Part shown: one piece after another, positions 33,716 through 41,207 of the stretch
How the letters are laid out: each line of letters begins with the position of its first letter
Numbering within the stretch: the stretch's first letter is position 1
IMG/VR virus record: IMGVR_UViG_3300009551_000054
Location: 1-54,379 of that record
DNA: 54,379 nt
Strand: one strand, 5' to 3'
Source of the DNA: a virus
Translations under genes and position numbers: made by a program
Notes under the pieces: generated by a model
The model's database searches: none
Told to the model about the DNA's origin: nothing
The model's input: the letters and a program-made list of their open reading frames with translations, nothing else

Positions 33716-34738
33716 TTACGCACCGAACAGATTGTCCGAGAGCAGCCCGAAGATGACTGCCAGCGAACGCACGACCGGGAGAGGCACGCCGTTGCCGGTC
33801 AAGGTGCCGGAAGCATCGACGTGGCTCGGCGTGTCGGTATCCTGACCGTCGACCTGAACCGTGACGTTATCCGAGTTCTTCTGAAGAATGACGCCCTGAA
33901 TTCCGGGGACTTGCGCGAAGAGATCGGAACTGGCGAACATCGAATTGTTGCCCGTTGTGTCCTGCGTCGGGAGTGCCAGATTGAGATTGTAGGTCATCTG
34001 GTTCGACGCGCCCTTCACCGCCGCCCAAGGCATGTTTCCCTTGAGGTCGTACTTGGAGCCGTTGCACGTGCCGGAAAGGTCGAGGAACCACGAGTTGGTC
34101 TGATATGCGAAGACCATCTTACCGTCCCAAGTGCAGCCCTTGTCATCGGGCCAGCCGGCGGATGGGATAAACAGCCCGTCGAGGGCGACCGAATCCAGGC
34201 GCTTGTCGATGGTGCCATTAGCAGCGGCGCTGTCGAGTTGCAGCTTGTCGTAGACGGCCTGCTCGACAGCATCCATGCCCGTGGCGCTGAGAGACGCTTT
34301 GAGCTTCAGACGGCCACTGAACTGCGTTGCTGAGGCCGGCGCATTGCCGAGCGACAGATAGTTGATCGACATCTGCTCGGCTTCAGCCGAGCCGGCGCTG
34401 CTCACGTCATAGCCGCCGAGGTACTGCGTCCGCTGATATTCCTGCTTGTTGGACGGATTGATGACCGAACCAGCACCGCTAACACCGCACACCTTGTCCT
34501 TATGGAAGATGAGCAGGCTTGATCCGCCCGGGGTGCAGGTAACCGTCATGGTGAGGTCGACCTGACTGTCAACGATGCCGACCTTGAAGGTGTTCTTCTG
34601 GTTCGGGTCGGTGAGTCCCGGCATGTCGGCAATATCGGTGAACACGACCGACGCCGCAGTCGCCGGAGGCGTCGCTGCCTGTTGTGCATAAGCCCCGGTC
34701 GTCAACACGAGCAGGGTCGCAATTGCCAATTTGATCAT
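33716..34738 (-). CDS. Secreted protein of unknown function, 340 aa
   Basis: Starts MIKLAIATLLVLTTGAYAQQ, a standard Sec signal peptide with cleavage after AYA; the TTG further upstream at 34771 is not needed. AAGGAC lies before the ATG. The mature protein has four cysteines (VTCTPGG, KVCGV, KGCTWD, GTCNGS), which could make two disulfides, and beta-rich sequence. It shows no resemblance to virion or lysis proteins. Transcribed against the late genes, next to a regulator, it fits a lysogenic-conversion gene whose product goes to the periplasm or outside. Confidence 0.8.
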   Translation of the reverse strand: MIKLAIATLLVLTTGAYAQQAATPPATAASVVFTDIADMPGLTDPNQKNTFKVGIVDSQVDLTMTVTCTPGGSSLLIFHKDKVCGVSGAGSVINPSNKQEYQRTQYLGGYDVSSAGSAEAEQMSINYLSLGNAPASATQFSGRLKLKASLSATGMDAVEQAVYDKLQLDSAAANGTIDKRLDSVALDGLFIPSAGWPDDKGCTWDGKMVFAYQTNSWFLDLSGTCNGSKYDLKGNMPWAAVKGASNQMTYNLNLALPTQDTTGNNSMFASSDLFAQVPGIQGVILQKNSDNVTVQVDGQDTDTPSHVDASGTLTGNGVPLPVVRSLAVIFGLLSDNLFGA

Positions 34739-34803
34739 TGGCGAGTCCTTTCTCAGTGGGAGAGCGGGCAATCGAATGTGCCCCTATCGTTTACAAAAAT
34801 AAA

Positions 34804-34816
34804 CGTAAGGGTTACG
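34804..34816. promoter_or_regulatory. Short inverted repeat in the divergent spacer
   Basis: CGTAA-GGG-TTACG, five perfect pairs around three bases, about 20 bases from the larger palindrome at 34837. It may be a second site for the XRE regulator or part of the leftward promoter. Confidence 0.4.
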
Positions 34817-34836
34817 GTAGCCAACGTCAAGATAAA

Positions 34837-34853
34837 ATAACCGCAGCGGTTAT
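34837..34853. promoter_or_regulatory. Perfect 17-bp palindrome, likely operator
   Basis: ATAACCGC-A-GCGGTTAT lies between the secreted-protein gene (minus) and the XRE gene (plus), 14 bases before the TTG at 34867. TAAAAT (34833-34838), a possible -10 box, overlaps it. The size and symmetry fit a dimeric XRE repressor. Confidence 0.65.
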
Positions 34854-34866
34854 CGGAGTTGGTGAT

Positions 34867-35130
34867 TTGGATATTAGCGTGCTACCAGCGGACATGATCA
34901 CGGCGGCTCAAATCCGCGCCGCGCGCGCGCTTATCGGATGGAAACAGACCGATTTGGCCGTTGCTTCTGGTCTTTCAGAGATGAGCATCAAGAACATCGA
35001 GCGCGACGCGACCGACCCGCGCGCCAGTACGCTGCTCAAAATCCAAGAAGCGCTAGAGGCGGCTGGAGTCGTCTTTCTCGATCCAGGCGTCCATCTCGAC
35101 GGCGGCCACGGCCTCAGGCTGCGCCGCTAG
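34867..35130 (+). CDS. XRE-family regulator, divergent from the secreted-protein gene
   Basis: 87 residues from the TTG at 34867 (CGGAG seven bases upstream) or 78 from the ATG at 34894. The HTH is complete: QIRAARALIGWKQTDLAVAS, then GLSEMSIKNIERDATDPRAS and TLLKIQEALEAAGVVFLDPG. This small single-domain form is common in alphaproteobacterial genomes. It probably controls itself and the divergent genes through the palindrome at 34837. Confidence 0.85.
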   Translation: MDISVLPADMITAAQIRAARALIGWKQTDLAVASGLSEMSIKNIERDATDPRASTLLKIQEALEAAGVVFLDPGVHLDGGHGLRLRR

Positions 35131-35206
35131 CCCAACCCCTCAACGACATCGCTGCGCGTCTGGCCTCGTGCCAGCGTGCTTTGTCGCGTCTGCCAATGGA
35201 GGTGCT

Positions 35207-35575
35207 ATGACCGCCCGACAATGGTTCGCCCTCATCTTCGGAGCTGGGCTTATATGCTTCGGCATGTGCATTTGGATAACGCATGCAAAGGCGGGGGAGT
35301 GTGGTATTGCGAGCTGGTACGGTCCAGAAAGCGGTCACCGAACGGCCAATGGTGAGCCGTTCCCCACCCGTGAGGCTACTGCAGCTCACCGCTCACTGCC
35401 GTTCAATTCCCGCGTGCAGGTAACGGATCAGCGCAGCGGTCGCTCTATCATCGTCCGCATCAATGATCGCGGGCCTGCGGCATGGACGCATCGGATCATT
35501 GATCTTTCGCCGGCAGCAAAGCGAGCACTCGGCATGAACGGGTTGGCCAGCGTCTGCCTTTCTCTAGCGCATTGA
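35207..35575 (+). CDS. RlpA-like double-psi beta-barrel protein with signal anchor
   Basis: 122 residues from the ATG at 35207 (GGAGG upstream). An N-terminal membrane segment or signal (WFALIFGAGLICFGMCIWIT) is followed by an RlpA-like domain: GIASWYGPESGHRTANGEPF, then PFNSRVQVTDQRSGRS and VRINDRGP with the likely catalytic Asp87. RlpA proteins cleave peptidoglycan glycan strands lacking stem peptides or act at the septum. It lacks the SPOR domain. It may aid lysis, entry exclusion, or be a conversion gene. Confidence 0.85.
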   Translation: MTARQWFALIFGAGLICFGMCIWITHAKAGECGIASWYGPESGHRTANGEPFPTREATAAHRSLPFNSRVQVTDQRSGRSIIVRINDRGPAAWTHRIIDLSPAAKRALGMNGLASVCLSLAH

Positions 35576-35627
35576 CTCCCGCTCCGAAGTGCTCCTAAGT
35601 TCCACGTGGAACAAATGCGGAACAAAG

Positions 35628-35873
35628 ATGAGCGTTTTCGAATACGGCGAGTTTCCATTTCATGTGGTCGAACTGCTTCCAGGCGGCAAAATCTATGACC
35701 ACATAGCGGTGTGCAAGAACTTCACGGCGGCCCGAGCGGCATTCTTTGCGGTGCTCCCGGAGCGCAAAGGGCGTGATATCGTGTTGAAGCAGGGGATTCG
35801 ATATATCCTTGAGGCAAAAGAGTTCGGCTATAGTGGGATCGATCCGCTCAGTGAGCCGAGGCGCAGGCCCTAA
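35628..35873 (+). CDS. Small hypothetical protein, 81 aa
   Basis: The ATG at 35628 is preferred to an upstream TTG at 35589. Starts MSVFEYGEFPFHVVELLPGG, looks like a genuine small alpha/beta protein. It ends 22 bases before the convergent end of the leftward operon. Unknown function. Confidence 0.6.
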   Translation: MSVFEYGEFPFHVVELLPGGKIYDHIAVCKNFTAARAAFFAVLPERKGRDIVLKQGIRYILEAKEFGYSGIDPLSEPRRRP

Positions 35874-35895
35874 GCTGGTGCTGGTGGGGTAGGGG

Positions 35896-36141
35896 CTAGG
35901 CCTTGCGCCAGTGGATTGTCGACTGTTCGGGGTCGTGTGCGTTGGCCCATGACAGCGCCTCGTCCTCGGTGGCGAAGGCGAACTCAGAACGCGCATAAGC
36001 CATGACCGCCGCATCAACGTCCTCGACGGGAGGATAATGCGCCGCGCCGATCCACGTTTCGGCTTCTCCGTCGGTTGATACGATGGCAAACCAGCCGTTC
36101 TGATCGAACTTGCTAAAGCCGACCCATCTATTTCCCCCCAT
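35896..36141 (-). CDS. Small hypothetical protein, last gene of the leftward operon
   Basis: 81 residues with aromatic-rich beta strands (WVGFSKFDQNGWFAIVSTDG) and a helical end (FATEDEALSWANAH). The last gene in a minus-strand run that starts at 48472. No terminator is clear after it. Confidence 0.7.
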   Translation of the reverse strand: MGGNRWVGFSKFDQNGWFAIVSTDGEAETWIGAAHYPPVEDVDAAVMAYARSEFAFATEDEALSWANAHDPEQSTIHWRKA

Positions 36142-36163
36142 TATCTTCTCCTCATGTGCTTGC

Positions 36164-36742
36164 TTAAGCAGCAGCGGCGTGCGCTTTCCGCTTAAACCCG
36201 AAGTCGCGTCCCTTGATTTTGGCCATGCGCCCGTCAGGGTGGTGGAATACGATGCCTTCCAGGTCCTTCCCGTCGATATAGGTTCGGATGCCGTCGAAAG
36301 TGCGCTCTGGCCCTTCGCCCATCAACAGGCTATCCCCGTGATGGGCAACGAGCACATGAAATGCGGAATGCTCTGGATTCCCCTGCACCTTCGGTCCTAC
36401 CAGCTCGTACGTCCCGTCCGGCATTGTCGGATCAAACGCTTCCAAATGCCAGCGGTCTTCCGGAGCATCGGTCACGGGCACCCAGCCAACCACCTTTCCG
36501 GTCGCGGCATCGCGGTCCGCGCTCTCGAAGCCTTCGGGCACGCGGTCCGCCAAGTCGCGCTCTGTAATCTCTCGGCGCTTGAAAAGCTTGCCTCCACGAA
36601 TAAGGCAGCACGTGCCATCGATCTTTCTGGTGGCGATGCCTTCGCCATTGAAGACCCATGCGGCTTCGGGATTGATCTGATCGACAACGCGACTACGGTC
36701 GCCGTTCCAATCACGCTCGAAAATCGTCGGAATTTTCCTCAA
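36164..36742 (-). CDS. RNA ligase-type nucleotidyltransferase
   Basis: 192 residues with the covalent nucleotidyltransferase motifs in order: motif I KIDG (Lys40 to be adenylated), KLFKRRE just after, motif III-type TYELVG (Glu113), motif IV EGIVFHHPDG (Glu162) and motif V KIKGRDFG (Lys175, Lys177). It is a compact catalytic domain without the oligonucleotide-binding fold of DNA ligases, as in small phage RNA ligases that reseal cut tRNA. The same phage carries five tRNA-like genes. Coupled by overlap to the GIY-YIG gene. Confidence 0.85.
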   Translation of the reverse strand: MRKIPTIFERDWNGDRSRVVDQINPEAAWVFNGEGIATRKIDGTCCLIRGGKLFKRREITERDLADRVPEGFESADRDAATGKVVGWVPVTDAPEDRWHLEAFDPTMPDGTYELVGPKVQGNPEHSAFHVLVAHHGDSLLMGEGPERTFDGIRTYIDGKDLEGIVFHHPDGRMAKIKGRDFGFKRKAHAAAA

Positions 36743-37317
36743 TTTCTCTCTCCTTGGAAGCCAATGGGGGCTAGCTCGGCCGGCGCCGGAATTCGCATGC
36801 GATCCTTCACCGGGATCATTGACGTCATGATCTCCAAAACGCGCTTCTCGAGATCGTCTTCCTCTGGCGGCGGTTCTTCCTCATCCTCGCAGCCAAATAC
36901 CCATTCGCGCAGCGCGTAGGGGACAATTGCCCTAATGTCGGCCTCGGTCAGATAGGCTTCAGCTTCGAACGCCTCGACAGCTTCGTCGCCGATCCCAGGG
37001 TGCGCGTCGCAGAAGTCCTCGACCTTGTCGTCGAGGCATTCCCAGAAGTCTCCCATCAGAGAGTCGAAGAAAACGCTCTCCGGATACCACTCTCGCGCAA
37101 TGCGGAGAGGTCTGAGCATTCGATGCAGGAGTTTCTCTGCCTCGAGACTACAACTCACCTCGTCGCGAAGCGCGAGTTTGTCTGGATTGCCGGTTTGAAG
37201 AATTGCGAGGCGAGTCCTCGTGTTGATGGCAAATCCGAGCTTGAAAGCCTGTTGGCCGGCCGAATGGATTTGGTAGAGCGAGCCGATGTCTTCTATGCGC
37301 TCACGACGCTTAGCCAT
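36739..37317 (-). CDS. GIY-YIG / T5orf172-like protein
   Basis: 192 residues from the ATG at 37317 (AAGGA six bases upstream). The N-terminal 90 fit the T5orf172 branch of the GIY-YIG fold: IGSLYQIHSAGQQAFKLGFA, then TRTRLAILQTGNPDKL and the helical SLEAEKLLHRMLRPLRIARE. The C-terminal half is acidic (EDEEEPPPEEDD). Nuclease activity is possible, but the strict GIY-YIG residues are altered. A second, divergent member is at 49548-50147. Confidence 0.72.
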   Translation of the reverse strand: MAKRRERIEDIGSLYQIHSAGQQAFKLGFAINTRTRLAILQTGNPDKLALRDEVSCSLEAEKLLHRMLRPLRIAREWYPESVFFDSLMGDFWECLDDKVEDFCDAHPGIGDEAVEAFEAEAYLTEADIRAIVPYALREWVFGCEDEEEPPPEEDDLEKRVLEIMTSMIPVKDRMRIPAPAELAPIGFQGERN

Positions 37318-38384
37318 TTCCAATCCTTGTATTTGTCGCCCGTTTGCCGGAGATGCGTATACCGCTTGAGCGAGGTCCAGCTTCGGTGTCCGCTGACAGG
37401 CGACACATGCGGGATATCCTTGCCCATCTCGAAAAGTCGGCTCACGCCGTCATGGCGCAGATCGTGGAAGTGCAGCCGCTCGTCGTCGGGCATTTCCGGG
37501 GTGTTGATCCCGAGCGTGTAGCAAGCCCGCGTAAAGGCAGCACCGATTGCATCCGAGGTGTAGGGGAATATCTCGTCGGCCGTCTTCGGCATCGACAAAG
37601 CGATAGCCAACGCCTCAGGCGGTAGATCACACCACACGTCATTGCCGATCTTCTGGCCGGGGTGCTTCATGTCCTCGATCAAGAGGCGCGAACCCTCGGC
37701 GTCGAGGTGTTCCCACTTGGCTCGTGTGATCTCGCTTTCGCGCCGCGTGGAGAAGATCGCAAAGGCGATGATCTTGTGCATGGGGGCCGATTCCGGAGCC
37801 CGTCCCTGCCTCTCGACAAAGAAGGCCATCAGCTTGTCGAGTTCCGCCAGTGTCGGACGCCTGTCTCGCTCCTGGCTCTTGGCTGTCACGCCCAGCCGGC
37901 GCAGCACCGCGTGCGCGTCCTGCACTGCCTGACGGTTGAGATCGTAGCCCCAAGCGGGCTTGGCGATCGCAAAGATTGCTGCAAGGTGGGACAGGTAATT
38001 CCCCACCGTCTGCGGCTGCATCGTCTTCGCCAGCTCCTGCGCGAACGACACGATGTGCTCGCTTCCGATCTCAGCCACGTCCATCTTCGCGATGGCATAG
38101 CGCTTGATCGAGCGAAGCACCTGCGCCTTGGTGCGGCCAATCTCCCTCAGACTCTCATCGACATAGCGGTCGATCACGTCGGCCAGCGTCACCTTTGCCT
38201 TGCGCTCAAGGGCGCCGGGCTGCGATAATGCTTCCTCGCGCTTCCGCATCCACGCCACTGCCGGCTGACGCCGGTCAAAGGTCTGCGTCTCACGATGGAC
38301 AATTTGCCCACCCTTCTTGATGACGATCTGAGCCGAGTAGCCCACGGTTCCGTCCTTCCGCTTGCGCGGGATAATGCTGCCCAT
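37293..38384 (-). CDS. int: Tyrosine-family integrase
   Basis: 363 residues from the ATG at 38384, which has GGAGGGG about 13 bases upstream; the open frame runs on to 38612 but that part covers the likely promoter region. An N-terminal arm-binding part (IIPRKRKDGTVGYSAQIVIK), a core-binding helical domain, and a catalytic domain with Arg215 (STRRESEI), Lys240, HxxR at 307-310 (FHDLRHDG), His333 (SGHRSW) and nucleophile Tyr342 (LKRYTHL). It catalyses site-specific integration and excision. No attachment core could be located. Confidence 0.93.
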   Translation of the reverse strand: MGSIIPRKRKDGTVGYSAQIVIKKGGQIVHRETQTFDRRQPAVAWMRKREEALSQPGALERKAKVTLADVIDRYVDESLREIGRTKAQVLRSIKRYAIAKMDVAEIGSEHIVSFAQELAKTMQPQTVGNYLSHLAAIFAIAKPAWGYDLNRQAVQDAHAVLRRLGVTAKSQERDRRPTLAELDKLMAFFVERQGRAPESAPMHKIIAFAIFSTRRESEITRAKWEHLDAEGSRLLIEDMKHPGQKIGNDVWCDLPPEALAIALSMPKTADEIFPYTSDAIGAAFTRACYTLGINTPEMPDDERLHFHDLRHDGVSRLFEMGKDIPHVSPVSGHRSWTSLKRYTHLRQTGDKYKDWKWLSVVSA

Positions 38385-38407
38385 CGGTACGTCGCGGCCC
38401 CTCCAAA

Positions 38408-38424
38408 GTACGTCGCCAACGTAC
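38408..38424. promoter_or_regulatory. Palindrome upstream of integrase
   Basis: GTACGT-CGCCA-ACGTAC, six perfect pairs around five bases, directly before the integrase ribosome site. The left half-sequence GTACGTCGC also recurs at 38387-38395, close to the start codon. Spacing like an operator that could silence int expression. Confidence 0.5.
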
Positions 38425-38619
38425 CGGAGTCGCCAAAACAAGCAATAATGAGCACAAATATAGAACAAACGAGCGGCGTTTGGAATGGCTGAGACGGCTG
38501 GAAATCGGGGAAAGTCGATTGTTTCCAATGCCCGTCGGTTCGCCATAGCCCCGATGATGGACTGGACGGACACACTGTAATCATTGATGTTTTCGGCGCG
38601 CGTCGCGACCATGACGTAC

Positions 38620-38883
38620 CTATGAGGCTTTCAGTTGCGCAATTTCTTTCTGCGCAGCGGCCCGGCGACGATCAATGTAGTCAGCAAGGTCTTGCAAATG
38701 CACACCTTTTGCACCCTTCTGGCTTAGCTCGATACGGACCAGGGGCAGGTCGATTTCTCCCTCACCAATCTTGCGGGCCAGTTTGTCCGCCGACAGGTGA
38801 GAAAAATAATCCCGACACACCCATTCGATCGGGATCACCGCGGTGCCGTTGTACTGCGCCATCAGCAGAAATGCGGTGTTCAT
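38620..38883 (-). CDS. Pyocin activator PrtN-family protein, excisionase-like position
   Basis: 87 residues matching the PrtN family along its whole length: MNTAFLLMAQYNGTAVIPIE, then HLSADKLARKIGEGEIDLPL and HLQDLADYIDRRRAAAQ. PrtN switches on pyocin genes in Pseudomonas; in phages such proteins usually sit beside the integrase and probably act as excisionase or regulator. Good ribosome site (AAGGA). Confidence 0.88.
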   Translation of the reverse strand: MNTAFLLMAQYNGTAVIPIEWVCRDYFSHLSADKLARKIGEGEIDLPLVRIELSQKGAKGVHLQDLADYIDRRRAAAQKEIAQLKAS

Positions 38884-38931
38884 GGCGTCTGTCCTTTCAC
38901 CACAACAATCCCCGATAGAGATGAGGGAGGG

Positions 38932-39141
38932 TCATGCTGAGCGCCTTCCAGCAACGAGATCAGCAATAAGCCGATCTGCTGCAGCGATAGTTAGGTCGGC
39001 ATTCCCGTGCTCAGGCAGTTCGTATTCCTTGACGACCCCCGTAGCCGACTTGGGGTCGTCGGTCTCGATCCGAAGCGTCATGCGGTCAGGGTAGTGATGA
39101 AAATCCCACCAATAAGACGGCGCGCGATATCGTTTCATCAC
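38932..39141 (-). CDS. Small hypothetical protein, 69 aa
   Basis: Basic, aromatic-rich start (KRYRAPSYWWDFHHYPDRMT) and a helical end. Overlaps the next gene by four bases. Unknown function. Confidence 0.65.
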   Translation of the reverse strand: MMKRYRAPSYWWDFHHYPDRMTLRIETDDPKSATGVVKEYELPEHGNADLTIAAADRLIADLVAGRRSA

Positions 39142-39515
39142 CGTTCCCCACCGGATGGGGATTGAGGACGGGCGGCGAGCATGGCGCGGTAGCGGATAGT
39201 GGCCTTGTATTCGGGTGTCACTGGAACGCCGCGCTCGTGGCCCTTGTAGTTGAGCTTCGTCTCCGCTGGCAGCGATTTGATGTGGTTGCCGAGTGCGTGA
39301 TAGCTCGCTGTAAGCATCGCTTCGGTGGGCTCTTTCGGGGCTATGACGAATCCGGCAGCGTCGAGAGCGGCGATGGCAGCGCGTCCGCAGTGCAACCGTC
39401 CGTCAACCCAATCCGGGTCTTTGTCGTCAATCGACCAGGGCGATGGCTCGCCCATCTGAGCGGCCTCTTCCCTGTCATAGGCCCTCGCGATAATCTCCTC
39501 TACCGTGGGTGTCAT
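39138..39515 (-). CDS. Hypothetical early protein, 125 aa
   Basis: From the ATG at 39515, which overlaps the upstream gene's stop. Helical with IARAYDREEAAQMGEPSP and AAIAALDAAGFVIAPKEPTE, a segment seen in many small phage proteins. Function unknown. Confidence 0.7.
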   Translation of the reverse strand: MTPTVEEIIARAYDREEAAQMGEPSPWSIDDKDPDWVDGRLHCGRAAIAALDAAGFVIAPKEPTEAMLTASYHALGNHIKSLPAETKLNYKGHERGVPVTPEYKATIRYRAMLAARPQSPSGGER

Positions 39516-40033
39516 TTGTCGGCACCTGTAAGGGAGAGCTTGGCGAGGAGGAAGGCTTGGCAAAGCGCTAGCGCTGCCGTGCGCCCGTGGCAGTATTCTT
39601 CCGGCCCGTAGGTTTCGGAGCCCGTGACTGGCTTGTAATAGGCGACGTGCGCCATCCAGCCGACGGTCACGCTGTTGTCAGGCCGGGCACGCGGATCATA
39701 GTCGCTGTCATCCGGCGACGACTGGTCGGGGAAAAGCTGACCGCCAGCAAAGAAACCGCAGATGACCTTGCGGCCCCACTCGTATTTGTCCTCGTGGATC
39801 AGCGTCACGATGGCATCGATGCTGCCCGTCAACTCCGGCACTTCTCGCTTGTACCAAGGGTCCGGCGCATGCCAGTAGACTGGCTCATCGCCAATGCATA
39901 GCGCTCCGAGATACGGAAGGCCACGCTGCGCCCACTTGAAGTTCGCGGCCATAATATCGGCGTCGATTTCCCGGTCAGGCGCTTTTGCCGCCTTCACCCT
40001 CTCCAGCAGAGCTTCGATTTCACCCCTTTGCAT
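39512..40033 (-). CDS. Hypothetical early protein, 173 aa
   Basis: From the ATG at 40033; the longer frame to 40159 overlaps the upstream gene heavily. Aromatic-rich core (IGDEPVYWHAPDPWYKREVP) and a helical C-terminus (AALALCQAFLLAKLSL). Resembles small phage proteins with an alpha-beta sandwich, but I cannot name a family with confidence. Confidence 0.7.
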   Translation of the reverse strand: MQRGEIEALLERVKAAKAPDREIDADIMAANFKWAQRGLPYLGALCIGDEPVYWHAPDPWYKREVPELTGSIDAIVTLIHEDKYEWGRKVICGFFAGGQLFPDQSSPDDSDYDPRARPDNSVTVGWMAHVAYYKPVTGSETYGPEEYCHGRTAALALCQAFLLAKLSLTGADK

Positions 40034-40370
40034 CAATGGACTCCTTGGTGAGAGCGCGGGCCGTGCGGAACAGGTGAATTTTGGCGATTGCGTAGCTCGT
40101 ACCGGCGTTCGATAGTCTCGGCTGTTCTTCCGCCCGTTTGGCGCGTCCGTATTCGACATCGGCCCGCTCGAAAGAACGGATGCGTTTCCGCAGTTCGGCG
40201 ATCACTGCATCCTTGTCGGCGTTTTCTTTCTCTAGGCGAGATAGGGCGGAGGCGGCTTCGTCCACAAGTCTGCGACGCGGACGGGTAGCACGGGGATCAT
40301 AAACCTTGCCGCCAATTGTCGGATGCGCTTCACGCTGAAGCCGCTCGATCAGGTCTTTGATGTCAGGCAT
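40020..40370 (-). CDS. Coiled-coil hypothetical protein, 116 aa
   Basis: A central coiled coil (DEAASALSRLEKENADKDAV) typical of small phage early proteins, flanked by basic segments. Overlaps both neighbours. Confidence 0.7.
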   Translation of the reverse strand: MPDIKDLIERLQREAHPTIGGKVYDPRATRPRRRLVDEAASALSRLEKENADKDAVIAELRKRIRSFERADVEYGRAKRAEEQPRLSNAGTSYAIAKIHLFRTARALTKESIDAKG

Positions 40371-40599
40371 TGGGCTTCTCCTGGATCCTTGGCGGATTGA
40401 CCTCAGCGAGATATGCCTTGTTGGTGATTAGGCGGCGGTACTCCAGACGCGATCCTTGGTCCACACCTAGTTGCCATGCTCGGTGAAGCGAATGTCGGCC
40501 GGCGACGATTAGGAACGCCTCGTAGAAACGCTGGTACCAACGCGGCCACCCGCGCCGATTACGAAAAATGGTCCAGTTGCGATTGTCGTCGCCCATCAC
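40363..40599 (-). CDS. Small basic hypothetical protein, 78 aa
   Basis: Arginine- and tryptophan-rich start (NWTIFRNRRGWPRWYQRFYE), then helical. Overlaps both neighbours by a few bases. No family recognised. Confidence 0.65.
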   Translation of the reverse strand: MMGDDNRNWTIFRNRRGWPRWYQRFYEAFLIVAGRHSLHRAWQLGVDQGSRLEYRRLITNKAYLAEVNPPRIQEKPNA

Positions 40600-40958
40600 A
40601 CCTTCTCCTGTGCTAGGGCTCGGATGAGCGACGGGAGAGCACGCATGCGGCCTTCCATGTAAGCCGCAGCGTTCAGAGCGGTGAAACCCTTGAACGCTCT
40701 GGTGCCGTCCTCTGCGGCTTCCTGCGCCACCTTTGCCGCTTCTTCCAGAGCTTGGAGACGCGCGGAGGCGAGGGCCGAAATGGCATCGTCAAGGACTGAT
40801 TGGCCGTATCCGCCGGCGGGCAACGAAGCCTGCACGGCACGCATCCGCTCCACCAGTTCATTCCCTGCTGGTGCGGCGCGGAGGGCTCTGGGATTGCTGC
40901 GCGCCGCTTCGCGTTCGGCATTCCGCTTGAGAATGCCTTCAAGATATTCGTCAGTCAT
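40596..40958 (-). CDS. Helical hypothetical protein, 120 aa
   Basis: All-helical and alanine-rich (SVLDDAISALASARLQALEE, MEGRMRALPSLIRALAQEKV). Coupled by overlap to the next gene. A tiny upstream frame (MIPTERLKEIAEGCHD, 40951-41001) overlaps its start and could be a leader peptide. Confidence 0.7.
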   Translation of the reverse strand: MTDEYLEGILKRNAEREAARSNPRALRAAPAGNELVERMRAVQASLPAGGYGQSVLDDAISALASARLQALEEAAKVAQEAAEDGTRAFKGFTALNAAAYMEGRMRALPSLIRALAQEKV

Positions 40959-40997
40959 GGCATCCCTCGGCTATCTCTTTGAGGCGTTCGGTGGGGA

Positions 40998-41207
40998 TCA
41001 TGGGGAGGGCTCCGCAGTCCATTTGGGCTTGAAAAGCTTGCCGTCCGGCTCGGTATCGACAGATAGAAAATCGCCGTTCTTGGCCTTCTCGATTGCCTCT
41101 CGTGGCGTGCGAGCGAAGACCTTCATCGTCGCCGCCGTGCGGTGATAGCCATGCACCGTAAACATTCGAGGGAAGAACTGAATTTCCTCGTACGGATTGC
41201 TGCCCAT
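40998..41207 (-). CDS. Small hypothetical protein, 69 aa
   Basis: TAAATG junction with the E2-like gene upstream. Beta strands then a helix (KVFARTPREAIEKAKNGDFL). Looks like a real small domain; not recognised. Confidence 0.65.
   Translation of the reverse strand: MGSNPYEEIQFFPRMFTVHGYHRTAATMKVFARTPREAIEKAKNGDFLSVDTEPDGKLFKPKWTAEPSP

Noticed and set aside
36110-36919. 269-aa plus-strand frame opposite the RNA ligase
   Set aside because: The minus frame has all nucleotidyltransferase motifs and coupled neighbours.
37293-38612. Integrase starting at 38612
   Set aside because: The extra 76 residues have no integrase features and cover the palindrome and ribosome site in front of 38384.
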